Below are positions 8,003-14,548 of a DNA stretch of 20,198 nt, piece by piece. The stretch is from Herminiimonas sp. (GTDB taxonomy: Bacteria > Pseudomonadota > Gammaproteobacteria > Burkholderiales > Burkholderiaceae): positions 1 to 20,198 of the forward strand of contig JACMQD010000089.1 in assembly GCA_014377155.1 (NCBI GenBank), read 5' to 3'. The stretch's first letter is position 1. Each line of letters begins with the position of its first letter. The notes beneath the pieces were generated by a model that searched no databases, was not told the origin of the DNA, and worked only from the letters and a program-made list of their open reading frames with translations. The translations under genes were made by a program, and so were the position numbers.

Positions 8003-8042
8003 ACACGCCGCTAATAAGGGGGCAGGTCAAGCGATGACGCAT
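8003..8042 (-). other. Detached start, ribosome binding site and signal-peptide codons of the OmpA-domain gene
   Basis: ATG 8042 is preceded by TTGAGGAATTCATA, a good ribosome binding site. Read as written, it continues MRHRLTCPLISGVYGF out of frame with the OmpA domain. With one base fewer in the five-base run at 8018-8022 it reads MRHRLTCPLLAAC and runs straight into the OmpA-domain frame. This gives a basic n-region, a short hydrophobic core and LAAC, a possible lipobox; cleavage after SGNA is another option. Confidence 0.6.
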
Positions 8043-8134
8043 TATGAATTCCTCAAGGTCGCCATCGCGTTCGGACAAGCAGCCAATCCACGAATTCGAA
8101 CTAATAAGCCCTTGGTAAGACACCTCACTTCGAA

Positions 8135-8169
8135 GAAAAAAGCCGACGACTGCAATCAGTGATCGGCTT
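8135..8169 (-). terminator. Rho-independent terminator of the DUF883/holin-like operon
   Basis: On the minus strand AAGCCGA pairs with TCGGCTT, with a second internal stem (ACTG/CAGT) inside the loop, and is followed by a run of six T. It lies about 25 bases after the stop of the last gene (8194) and separates this operon from the OmpA-domain gene. Confidence 0.8.
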
Positions 8170-8193
8170 CTTCAAGATAAATATAAAAAAACT

Positions 8194-8583
8194 TCAAGAA
8201 ATTGAGGTGAGCTTTTGCTCGTCAGTTTTCTTATTGCGGAAGGCAAACACGGCAGCAGTGCCCAATAGAGCGACGATCAACGTCCCGCCAAGCACGGGTT
8301 TGACAAGCCCGCGTCTGCGCACTATCGCCGATATACCTGTGAGTGCCAAAGGCATCAGCTTTTGCCAACCGCCATGCTTGAGACCTTCGACACTAAAAAT
8401 ATTATTGAAAGCGCCATGCGCGACAGAAGTGACGTGTTCGACGGCATGATGCGCAATTACGCTGGGGGTCAAATTAATTTTGACTACCCGTGTCGACTCC
8501 GTGAGCCTCGAGCGGTAGAGCGCACCTTCCTCGATCAGGGTTTTTTTGCGGTCGTCAAATGGCTTGACAGGTGCATTAGACAT
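8194..8583 (-). CDS. Small membrane protein, third gene of the DUF883/YqjE-like operon; function unknown
   Basis: The 129-residue product begins MSNAPVKPFDDRKKTLIEEG, a charged, probably helical, cytoplasmic part. It also has a moderately hydrophobic stretch near residues 75-88 (MPLALTGISAIV) and a clear membrane helix near 96-114 (VLGGTLIVALLGTAAVFAF), followed by a charged tail. I do not recognise a family. The position after the YqjE-like gene corresponds to yqjK in the Escherichia coli yqjD-yqjE-yqjK cluster, but I see no convincing similarity to YqjK. Start 8583 is supported by AGGAA about 6 bases upstream. The 12-bp gap to the preceding gene and the shared terminator argue for one operon. 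Confidence 0.8.
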   Translation of the reverse strand: MSNAPVKPFDDRKKTLIEEGALYRSRLTESTRVVKINLTPSVIAHHAVEHVTSVAHGAFNNIFSVEGLKHGGWQKLMPLALTGISAIVRRRGLVKPVLGGTLIVALLGTAAVFAFRNKKTDEQKLTSIS

Positions 8584-8595
8584 GGCAATTCCTGT

Positions 8596-8973
8596 TTAAA
8601 GTAACGCGTCGCGGTCGCTGCGCAATTCGGCCAGCGTCGCAGGCATCGAAAGCTTTCCATGTGCGACAACGGATTTGGCGTAAAAGAAAATCGCAACCGC
8701 CAGGATAGTGAAACCGGCGGCAATGGCGAACAGGATGCCCCAACCCCAGGCATCCCAGGCGAGTGCTACCAGAAGTCCTGTCCAGAATGCGATGGCAAAC
8801 CAGACTGCAATTAGCCCAATGGCGCCAATGAGCAACAACTTCACTGCATTGGTGCGAATTTCGGACAGTTCCAGCGCCGCTAGTTCGATTCGACTGATGA
8901 GTAAGGCGAAGAGGTTTTTGCCGACGTTAGTGAATCCGGCAATCAGTCCCGGATTGGATTGTGGATGTTCCAT
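8596..8973 (-). CDS. Phage-holin-like YqjE-family membrane protein
   Basis: The 125-residue product has the layout of the YqjE/putative holin superfamily III group. An amphipathic N-terminal helix (NVGKNLFALLISRIELAALELSE, residues 16-38) is followed by two hydrophobic segments, about 45-73 and 79-98, and a polar tail. Despite the name these proteins are chromosomal inner-membrane proteins usually found next to DUF883 (ElaB/YqjD) genes, and no lysis role is indicated here. The gene lies 21 bp after the DUF883 gene and 12 bp before the third gene. The stretch before ATG 8973 has only a weak ribosome binding site (GCGGA), so coupling to the upstream gene is likely. Confidence 0.85.
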   Translation of the reverse strand: MEHPQSNPGLIAGFTNVGKNLFALLISRIELAALELSEIRTNAVKLLLIGAIGLIAVWFAIAFWTGLLVALAWDAWGWGILFAIAAGFTILAVAIFFYAKSVVAHGKLSMPATLAELRSDRDALL

Positions 8974-8994
8974 AAATAGCGGTCCGCTACGACG

Positions 8995-9297
8995 TTATTT
9001 GCGCGAAATGACGACACCGACCAAGAGGCCAATGCCTGCGGAAATAGCAACCGCGCGCCATGGGTTTTCCTTGACGAATTCATCGGCGTTGACGGCAACT
9101 TCCTTGCCTGTTTCGATTGCTGAAGCTTGCAACTCCTGCGCCCTGACAACCGCTGCATCGAGTAACTGCAATCCACGATCCCGCAACTCGTCGGCCTTGA
9201 CGCCGCTGACCGAGGTGGCTTCGCGGAACAGGGCCTGTGCATCCTTGACCAAAGTTTTCATATCGTTTCGTACCGTTTTAACGTTGGATTCCAGCAT
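8995..9297 (-). CDS. DUF883 (ElaB/YqjD-type) membrane-anchored protein
   Basis: From ATG 9297 the product has 100 residues. A long charged amphipathic helical region (KTVRNDMKTLVKDAQALF onwards) is followed by FVKENPWRAVAISAGIG and a C-terminal membrane anchor ending GLLVGVVISRK. The NPW segment followed by a glycine-patterned tail anchor is the hallmark of DUF883/ElaB/YqjD proteins. In Escherichia coli these inner-membrane proteins bind ribosomes in stationary phase, but that role is only a family precedent. AGGAG 8 bases before ATG 9297 decides the start; the frame is open upstream to 9351. This is the first gene of a three-gene operon, and its leader lies just beyond the inverted-repeat element at 9373-9534. 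Confidence 0.9.
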   Translation of the reverse strand: MLESNVKTVRNDMKTLVKDAQALFREATSVSGVKADELRDRGLQLLDAAVVRAQELQASAIETGKEVAVNADEFVKENPWRAVAISAGIGLLVGVVISRK

Positions 9298-9372
9298 GGT
9301 GATGCTCCTGTAAATAATGAATCGTGTGTCTGCGCTACCGTTGACCGGCAATTCGCATCGTGTTCGTGGGAT

Positions 9373-9534
9373 TAAGCACCCGGTCGAAATAAATTATGCG
9401 TGTCTGTGACGTTGAGCGGCGCACTGCGGCGTTGTTCGACCCTCGCAGTGCTCGCACTGCGGCGGCTCAAGCGCCTTGCATTGCATCCGCTCAACGCCGC
9501 ATCCCCTTCACAATTTATTCCGACCGGGTACTTA
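9373..9534. mobile_element. MITE-like element, 162 bp with 23-bp terminal inverted repeats
   Basis: The left end (9373-9395, beginning TAAGCACCCGGTCG) and the right end (9512-9534, ending CGACCGGGTACTTA) are reverse complements at 21 of 23 positions. Inside are nested inverted repeats: CGTTGAGCGG near 9410 matches CCGCTCAACG near 9488, and a central palindrome, CGCAGTGC-TC-GCACTGCG, lies at 9444-9461. The direct repeat GCACTGCGGCG occurs twice. No transposase is encoded. The outermost TA on both sides could be a target duplication, as with IS630/mariner-type elements, but this is not proven. The stretch between the right end and the flavoprotein gene (9535-9705) is AT-richer and holds no gene I can support. 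A regulatory or transcribed structured region is the alternative. Confidence 0.6.
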
Positions 9535-9705
9535 GTAATTTGTTGAAATGGTACTGCTGCAACAATACCTTCAAAATAGGATAGTTCGATGCGGGATTCC
9601 GTACGGTAGCCAACATAGCATAGATGTTAACATTGTTAAATGCATAAAGCAGTGGATTGCGCAGCACTTGCTGTCCTGCTGCATTTTCGCAAGAAGGGCA
9701 AGCGC

Positions 9706-11139
9706 TCAGGTGCCCGGCGTGCAATCGGCACAGTGCTCGATCGCTGATATGGAATGCAGCAGCTTTTCATTGAGATCGCGCAATGCCGTGCGTAGGCCTT
9801 CCTCGATCACCGGATGGTAGAACGGCATGGTCAGCATTTGCGCAACCGTCATGCGGTTCTGATGCGCCCAGGCCAGCAAATGGGCGATATGCTCGGCACG
9901 CGGTCCGAACATTTCGGCCCCCAGAAAAAACCCTGTGCCGGTTTCGCCATAAACCCGCAGCATGCCGTGATTTTGTCGCATCACGCGACTGCGGCCCTGA
10001 TCTTCGAATGATATTTCGCCGGTGGCGAAGGTGCCCGGCTTGAGTTGTTTAAACGATTGTCCGGCAACGACGATTTGCGGGTCCGAAAAAGCCACCGACA
10101 GCGGCGAACGCCGCAGTCCGGCAGTGACGACCGGGTAGCTTCCGGCATTGTCACCGGCGATGCGACCCTGATCGACCGCTTCATGCAGCAACGGACGTTC
10201 GGCATTGACATCACCGGCAATGAAAACCGTACTGCTACCACACTGCATCGTGTTGGGGTCGAACAGTGGTACGCCGCGCGAATCCAGGTCGAGACCGGCC
10301 TGATGCAAATCGAGCCGGTCGGTATTGGGTAACCTGCCCACGGCGGCCAGCACGTAGCTGAACCGCTCGCGGCGTTCGCTGCCATCGGCCAGGCGCGAGT
10401 GCACCAGGACTGCGTCGCCATCGCGCTCTGTGCTGACAATGGTCGCCTTCAAGCGCAAGTCAAGTTCCGCCCCGAGACACGCTTGCGCAACTTTGCGCAC
10501 CACCGGATCGCTTAGCTGCGCCAGGTTGTCGCCACGTCCGAACAGAACCACGCGCGTACCCAGGCGGTGCAGCGCCTGGCCCAGTTCCAGGCCGATCACG
10601 CCGGTGCCGAACACGGCGACCGAGTCCGGCAGATCGTTCCATGAAAATAGTTCATCGTTGACCACCAGGCGATCGCCGAGATGCTGCATGTCGACCGGCA
10701 CCAGAGGACGCGAACCGGTTGCAATGACGACGCGGGCGGCGTTGACTCGGGTGTGCTCATCGACTTGCAGGCATTGTGGATTGACGAAGTGCGCATGACC
10801 GTGCAGGCGATCGGCCGCCGCGATCTTTTCGACGCCTTCCAGCACGAAACCGACAAAACGGTCACGCTCGGCGCGCACCCGGGCCATCACTTGAATACCG
10901 TCGATCCGCAGCGGCCCGGCATGGACGCCGAAGCCCGGCGCTTGCGCAACGGCATGTGCCGCTTCGGCTGCGGCAATCAGTAATTTGCTCGGCATGCAGC
11001 CGACCCGTGCGCAGGTCGTGCCATAAGCGCCGCCTTCGATCAGCACCACCCGTCCGCCATGCAACTGTGCGGCCCGATAAGCCGCAAGTCCGGCCGAGCC
11101 TGCACCGATTACGGCAACGTCAACATCGATTGTATTCAT
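9706..11139 (-). CDS. Dihydrolipoamide-dehydrogenase-like pyridine nucleotide-disulfide oxidoreductase
   Basis: From ATG 11139 the product has 477 residues, the usual length for this family. It has the FAD-binding GAGSAG (12-17), the redox disulfide in TTCARVGCMPSK (C43 and C48, spacing CX4C), and a second dinucleotide site in VAVFGTGVIGLELG. It also has the FAD-contacting FIAGDVNAERPLLHEA and the C-terminal dimerisation domain with the catalytic His-Glu pair in FYHPVIEEG (H442 and E447). The protein should reduce a disulfide, a quinone or lipoamide with NAD(P)H in the cytoplasm. No 2-oxoacid dehydrogenase E1 or E2 gene is nearby, so a stand-alone role is likely. The C-terminus ends with an extra CADC. 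The frame is open upstream to 11298, but conserved sequence begins at ATG 11139, with AAAGG 6 bases before it. Confidence 0.9.
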   Translation of the reverse strand: MNTIDVDVAVIGAGSAGLAAYRAAQLHGGRVVLIEGGAYGTTCARVGCMPSKLLIAAAEAAHAVAQAPGFGVHAGPLRIDGIQVMARVRAERDRFVGFVLEGVEKIAAADRLHGHAHFVNPQCLQVDEHTRVNAARVVIATGSRPLVPVDMQHLGDRLVVNDELFSWNDLPDSVAVFGTGVIGLELGQALHRLGTRVVLFGRGDNLAQLSDPVVRKVAQACLGAELDLRLKATIVSTERDGDAVLVHSRLADGSERRERFSYVLAAVGRLPNTDRLDLHQAGLDLDSRGVPLFDPNTMQCGSSTVFIAGDVNAERPLLHEAVDQGRIAGDNAGSYPVVTAGLRRSPLSVAFSDPQIVVAGQSFKQLKPGTFATGEISFEDQGRSRVMRQNHGMLRVYGETGTGFFLGAEMFGPRAEHIAHLLAWAHQNRMTVAQMLTMPFYHPVIEEGLRTALRDLNEKLLHSISAIEHCADCTPGT

Positions 11140-11195
11140 GCCTGGCCTTTCCGAAAAAAACCGCGTGCGTGCGCATGGCGGCATGACAAGCGTTG

Positions 11196-11702
11196 CTATT
11201 TTTGCCGCAGCTGCGCGATGCCGTCCAGACTGCCGATCTGAATTATGACGGGACTCAGCGACATCGTCGCCTGGATCGGTCGCCATGCGAACAGCCACTC
11301 CTTGCGCAATGCCTCTTGCTTCGGGCGAGAGAACGCTTCGCCAAGCGGACTCGGCACGCCGTAACTGACGGCGGCATCGATGCCGGCCCAGTTCGGCAGC
11401 GCGCGGCGTACTGCACGATGGAGACGTTCACCGAACTGCTCGGTGTCATGGATGACGAGACAGCACTCCGCACCGGGCATGGCATCGAATGGCGTTGCCT
11501 CGGATGCCATGTGCAGTATCAATGTCAGGTATTGCGCCACCGAACGCGGGGCAGACGACTTGAATGGCAGGATTTGCTGGCCGCCGCCGCCGACAACGGG
11601 CGGTTGCAGACGGAATTCGCCGAGGCTCAAGGCACGTTCGAGCAACGCGGGTTCGGCGTGATGATAAAGTTTGGCCGGGCGGGGCGATTCGACGGAAGAC
11701 AT
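11196..11702 (-). CDS. Hypothetical protein, 168 residues, upstream of the flavoprotein gene
   Basis: I do not recognise this protein. From ATG 11702, with AGGA 6 bases upstream, it has 168 residues, no signal peptide and no membrane helix. It begins MSSVESPRPAKLYHHAEPAL and has a short glycine run (VVGGGGQQ, near 39-46). A central hydrophobic stretch (SVAQYLTLILHMASEATPF) is followed by a cysteine pair in GAECCLVIHDTEQFGERLH, and the C-terminus ends VIIQIGSLDGIAQLRQK. It looks like a soluble globular protein. It lies 56 bp upstream of the flavoprotein gene on the same strand, so the two may be co-transcribed. The frame is open upstream to 11786, but that part has no ribosome binding site. 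Confidence 0.7.
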   Translation of the reverse strand: MSSVESPRPAKLYHHAEPALLERALSLGEFRLQPPVVGGGGQQILPFKSSAPRSVAQYLTLILHMASEATPFDAMPGAECCLVIHDTEQFGERLHRAVRRALPNWAGIDAAVSYGVPSPLGEAFSRPKQEALRKEWLFAWRPIQATMSLSPVIIQIGSLDGIAQLRQK

Positions 11703-11795
11703 GAGTATCCTGGAGAAATGAAGACGGCGCCATGCGTTCAGTGGCTGGCCATCGCGCATGACAAGCATGACGCGATTGATCACCATTAAAGCAGA

Positions 11796-11867
11796 TTAAT
11801 GATGACCCAGCAAATACGTCAGGAAAGGAGCGAGCAAGCCGAGGACGATCAAACGGCGCTGTTGCAC
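11796..11867 (-). CDS. Possible 23-residue single-span membrane peptide (weak)
   Basis: Directly after the stop of the TonB-like lipoprotein gene, and in the same frame, the sequence stays open to a TAA at 11798-11796. A GTG at 11867 would start VQQRRLIVLGLLAPFLTYLL, followed by GHH: two arginines and one hydrophobic helix. There is no convincing ribosome binding site, and the peptide is too short to judge by composition. It may equally be the eroded end of a longer lipoprotein gene or chance. Confidence 0.2.
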   Translation of the reverse strand: MQQRRLIVLGLLAPFLTYLLGHH

Positions 11868-11900
11868 TGTCGACGTTTTGCTTGCCGCTGAAGGTGAGGC

Positions 11901-12398
11901 TTACTCGTCCAACTGTTTTTGCGCGATCGTGCGCAATTGAAATCGGCCATCGTTGTTGAACAACCAGGTTTCGGTAACGTCGACACGGCCACTACGCAAG
12001 AGGTGCTCGGCCGGCTTCGGAAATGGCGCGGTGCTTTTAATCGAGGCGAGCGCTGTCGCTTCGTTGGCACGGTCTCGGTTGCTGCGCACGATTTCGCTGC
12101 GCACATGGCCACCACCGGCATCGATGGTGTATTTGACGACGATGACCGAACGCAGTAGCGCCTGTGGCCGACCGGCATAGACCTTGATCGAATTGACTTC
12201 GCTGATGCGGTTGGCCAGATCGCGTTTGTAGGTATCGATATTCGAAGCGGTCGACGTGCCGTCACGCGTGGTTTCAACTTTGTCGGTAATCTGCCGCACG
12301 GTTTCCGCCCTCTGGGCCGGTGTGTCGGGAGCGGGTACCCGTGAACCGCAGCCGGCGACGATGCAGGCCATGATGAGAAGATGAATCGAGGTTTTCAT
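11901..12398 (-). CDS. Lipoprotein with TonB-like C-terminal domain
   Basis: The 165-residue product starts MKTSIHLLIMACIVAGCGS, a lipoprotein signal peptide with lipobox VAGC and lipidated C17. Gly at +2 favours sorting to the outer membrane. After a short Pro/Thr/Ala-rich segment and a charged helix, residues of about 60-160 resemble the TonB C-terminal fold: SVIVVKYTIDAGGGHVRSEI, then a helix ending APFPKPAE, then VTETWLFNND. Classical TonB is held in the inner membrane by an N-terminal helix and powered by ExbB/ExbD. A lipid anchor in place of that helix suggests a different job. No exbB, exbD or receptor gene is nearby. A good promoter lies 51-79 bases upstream; the ribosome binding site is weak. 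Confidence 0.75.
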   Translation of the reverse strand: MKTSIHLLIMACIVAGCGSRVPAPDTPAQRAETVRQITDKVETTRDGTSTASNIDTYKRDLANRISEVNSIKVYAGRPQALLRSVIVVKYTIDAGGGHVRSEIVRSNRDRANEATALASIKSTAPFPKPAEHLLRSGRVDVTETWLFNNDGRFQLRTIAQKQLDE

Positions 12399-12448
12399 GA
12401 AGTGCGCGCCGGGTGGGTGGAGAACGGATCGACAATCCGCCTGCTTCG

Positions 12449-12477
12449 ATTATAGAAACAATCAGGCCGGCTTTCCA
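12449..12477 (-). promoter_or_regulatory. Sigma-70 promoter of the TonB-like lipoprotein gene
   Basis: On the minus strand TGGAAA (12477-12472, four of six consensus positions) and a perfect TATAAT (12454-12449) are separated by exactly 17 bases. Transcription would start near 12442, leaving a leader of about 44 bases before ATG 12398. This is the clearest promoter in the window. Confidence 0.65.
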
Positions 12478-12556
12478 GTTTTCATTGCATGTGGTTCGAC
12501 AGATCATGCATCATGCGATACGGTGGTGGCGGCGTCGGCATTGGATAGATATCGCC

Positions 12557-12578
12557 ATACGGGGCTTTGGCACCGTAT
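12557..12578. promoter_or_regulatory. Inverted repeat, possible operator or small hairpin
   Basis: ATACGGGGC (12557-12565) and GCACCGTAT (12570-12578) are reverse complements at eight of nine positions around a 4-base spacer. The right arm overlaps TATGAT at 12576-12581, a possible -10 box for the small plus-strand gene at 12648. I found no suitable -35, so the role is uncertain. Confidence 0.3.
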
Positions 12579-12647
12579 GATCATCGTTCACCTTCAAAAA
12601 AATTCAGGCAAAAAACCTTGAAACCGATGCGGACTCACAGGTGCAGG

Positions 12648-12839
12648 ATGGTTTGTCGATGCGCGCATGTGCCGCTTTGCAGATGTGTCCTGGCAGGCGC
12701 GTTGATATTGGCAAATGCGGCAAGCGCACATCCAAGCGACCAGTTCTACCTGCGTGCGCCAATGGTGGAATTGATGAAAAAAGAACACGGCCCGACGTAC
12801 CGACTCAACAGCAGCGACTTCGTGCGCGCCACGCCATAA
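12648..12839 (+). CDS. Small putative exported protein
   Basis: From ATG 12648 the frame gives 63 residues: a signal peptide MVCRCAHVPLCRCVLAGALI with a hydrophobic core, then ANAASA-HPSD, a standard type I cleavage site. The mature part would be only about 36 residues (HPSDQFYLRAPMVELMKKEH onwards). It is polar, with no cysteine and no recognised family. AGG 6 bases upstream supports this start; ATG 12627 in the same frame is the alternative and adds MRTHRCR. The gene converges on pip with 7 bp between them. Export-signal quality is the main evidence that it is real, and I see no function. Confidence 0.45.
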   Translation: MVCRCAHVPLCRCVLAGALILANAASAHPSDQFYLRAPMVELMKKEHGPTYRLNSSDFVRATP

Positions 12840-12846
12840 TCATCTC

Positions 12847-13818
12847 CTAATCAAAATACCCTTGGAATCGGAACTCCTCAGTCGCAGCCACCAGCGCTGC
12901 CGCGCTGCCCGGCTCAAAGGCGGCATGGCCGGCGTCGGCAATCACGCGCAAGACCGATTCGGGCCACGCTTGGTGCAAGCGGTGCGCGGCAAGCGGCGGG
13001 CACACCACATCGTAGCGGCCTTGCACGATCAGTGCCGGCAAATGACGGATGCGATCGACGTTCTGAATCAGCTGGTCCTCGGAAAGAAATCCGCGGTGCA
13101 GGAAATAATGCGCTTCCATCCGCGCCAGGCTCAGACAGAACGCATCGGCGCCGAAGTCCTCGATGGTCGCCGCATCAGGCTTGAGGAAAACGCAACTGCC
13201 TTCATAGCGGCTCCAGCGCCGCGCAGCCGGCAAATACACCGCCGGGTCGTCCGAAAACAGGCGCTTCTGAAACGCCGTAAGCAAGTCATGCCGCTCGGCC
13301 ACCGGAATGTCGGCAATGAATTCGGCGTGCACTTCCGGAAAAAACCATTTCATGTCGTTCAGGAACCAGTCGATCTCGCTCTGGCTGCACAGGAAAATTC
13401 CACGCAACACGAAGCCGAGGCAGGCTTGGGGATGTGCCTGGCCATAGGCAAGTGCCAGCGTAGAGCCCCACGAGCCGCCGAATACCAGCCACCGGTCGAC
13501 CCCGAGCAGGATGCGTAGCCGCTCGATATCGTCCACCAGCAAGGGCGTGGTGTTGTCGCGCCATTCGCCCAGCGGGGTAGAACGGCCCGCGCCGCGCTGA
13601 TCGAACAGGATGATGCGGTAATGCGCGGGATCGAAGAAGCGGCGACCTTTGGGGCCCGCACTGCCGCCCGGGCCGCCATGCAGGAACACGACCGGAATGC
13701 CGTCGGGATTACCGGATTCTTCCCAGTACAGCGTATGGCGCGCATCGACCGCCAGCATGCCCCACCGATTCGGTTCGCACGGCGGAAACAGGATTGTTTC
13801 AATACCAGAATCGCTCAT
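12847..13818 (-). CDS. pip: Prolyl iminopeptidase (peptidase family S33)
   Basis: The 323-residue alpha/beta hydrolase has all the marks of proline iminopeptidase, which removes N-terminal proline from peptides in the cytoplasm. HGGPGG (47-52) forms the oxyanion hole and is specific to this family. It is followed by DQRGAGRS (73-80), the nucleophile elbow GGSWGS with S116, the acid D270 in QGRYDVVCPP, and H298 in ADAGHAAFEP. The length matches the family (310-325). AAGGA lies 7 bases before ATG 13818, and the start overlaps the stop of the PACE gene (ATGA), so the two are probably translated together. No functional link between the two products is known to me. Confidence 0.96.
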   Translation of the reverse strand: MSDSGIETILFPPCEPNRWGMLAVDARHTLYWEESGNPDGIPVVFLHGGPGGSAGPKGRRFFDPAHYRIILFDQRGAGRSTPLGEWRDNTTPLLVDDIERLRILLGVDRWLVFGGSWGSTLALAYGQAHPQACLGFVLRGIFLCSQSEIDWFLNDMKWFFPEVHAEFIADIPVAERHDLLTAFQKRLFSDDPAVYLPAARRWSRYEGSCVFLKPDAATIEDFGADAFCLSLARMEAHYFLHRGFLSEDQLIQNVDRIRHLPALIVQGRYDVVCPPLAAHRLHQAWPESVLRVIADAGHAAFEPGSAAALVAATEEFRFQGYFD

Positions 13819-14255
13819 GTCGTCATCCTTGCGCGCACGATGTCATAGACCCAGTTATACACGAACGCATACACCAGAAAGAAAATCGTAAATGCCAGGT
13901 CGAGCAAGAACGCCTCGATGATCGTCATGCTGAGCCACCACGCAGTGATCGGCAACGCCACGGCGAGGAATGACAGCTCAAAACCCAGTGTATGGCCGAC
14001 CCGAACCACCAGCGTCCGTTTCCAGCGGTAGCGCGATTCCAGCCATTCGAAAAGGTGGTTGTAACCCATATTGCAGCCCATCGCGCACAGTGACAGTACC
14101 AGCGCCAGTGAGCCCAGATGAAGCAGGTCCATGCCCAGTCCCCAAGACATCAGCGGCACCAGCAGAACCAGCGCGCCGACTTCGAACAGCACTGCATGAA
14201 CTAGTCGTCGTTGTAAAGTAGAAATGACAGCAACCCGTGAAGAGAGACGCGCCAT
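13815..14255 (-). CDS. PACE-family efflux transporter
   Basis: From ATG 14255 the product has 146 residues in four membrane segments arranged as two tandem halves. Each half carries the family pattern: RRLVHAVLFEVGAL and MGYNHLFEW in the first, RVGHTLGFELSF and FVYNWVYD in the second. This is the proteobacterial antimicrobial compound efflux layout, with the conserved acidic residue of helix 1 at E25 (equivalent to E15 of AceI). Family members export biocides such as chlorhexidine and also short-chain diamines, driven by protons at the inner membrane. No regulator gene is adjacent. The start is uncertain: there is no ribosome binding site before ATG 14255, and the frame is open upstream to 14315. 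Confidence 0.85.
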   Translation of the reverse strand: MARLSSRVAVISTLQRRLVHAVLFEVGALVLLVPLMSWGLGMDLLHLGSLALVLSLCAMGCNMGYNHLFEWLESRYRWKRTLVVRVGHTLGFELSFLAVALPITAWWLSMTIIEAFLLDLAFTIFFLVYAFVYNWVYDIVRARMTT

Positions 14256-14346
14256 TATAAAGGCCGGCGGACATTGGGCTCCGCGCGCTTTAATAAGGTA
14301 CGTGGAAACGGCCATGGCCTATTTTTCATAAAGCAAGAAACGGCAC

Positions 14347-14375
14347 TAGCCAAAAATAATATCCTACGTTATACT
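14347..14375 (+). promoter_or_regulatory. Probable promoter of the tRNA-Val/tRNA-Asp unit
   Basis: TAGCCA (14347-14352) and TATACT (14370-14375) are separated by 17 bases, with four and five consensus matches. The bases after the -10 (TCGGCCCC) are GC-rich, like the discriminators of stringently controlled stable-RNA promoters. Transcription would start near 14382, about 53 bases before the first tRNA. Confidence 0.5.
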
Positions 14376-14434
14376 TCGGCCCCTTCAGGCATAAACATTC
14401 GTGCCAGAAGATTTTGCTGCTAAGCGACATATGC

Positions 14435-14510
14435 GGGTGCTTAGCTCAGTTGGTAGAGCGGCGCCCTTACAAGGCGTAGGTCGGGAGTTCGAGCCTCTCA
14501 GCACCCACCA
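14435..14510 (+). tRNA. tRNA-Val, anticodon TAC
   Basis: The 76-base cloverleaf is complete. GGGTGCT pairs with AGCACCC in the acceptor, the D arm is GCTC/GAGC, and the anticodon stem GCGCC/GGCGT encloses CTTACAA. The T stem GGGAG/CTCTC encloses TTCGAGC. Anticodon TAC reads valine codons. CCA is encoded. It is transcribed with the tRNA-Asp gene 38 bases downstream. Confidence 0.97.
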
Positions 14511-14548
14511 AGGCAGCAAAAAAGCAGTGCTGTAGTACCGCAATATAA

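Noticed and set aside
8018..8022. Phase-variable homopolymer tract
   Set aside because: Five G is short for slipped-strand phase variation; error or fixed mutation is as likely, so only the frameshift itself is reported.
8596..8973. Prophage lysis module
   Set aside because: The holin-like protein belongs to the chromosomal YqjE-type group next to DUF883; no endolysin, spanin or other phage gene is nearby.
9515..9724. 69-codon minus-strand frame between the flavoprotein gene and the MITE-like element
   Set aside because: It needs a TTG start inside the flavoprotein gene, ends inside the element's inverted repeat, has no ribosome binding site and shows no clear codon bias.
12862..13518. 218-codon plus-strand frame opposite pip
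   Set aside because: pip is unambiguous on the minus strand; this frame has no recognisable features.
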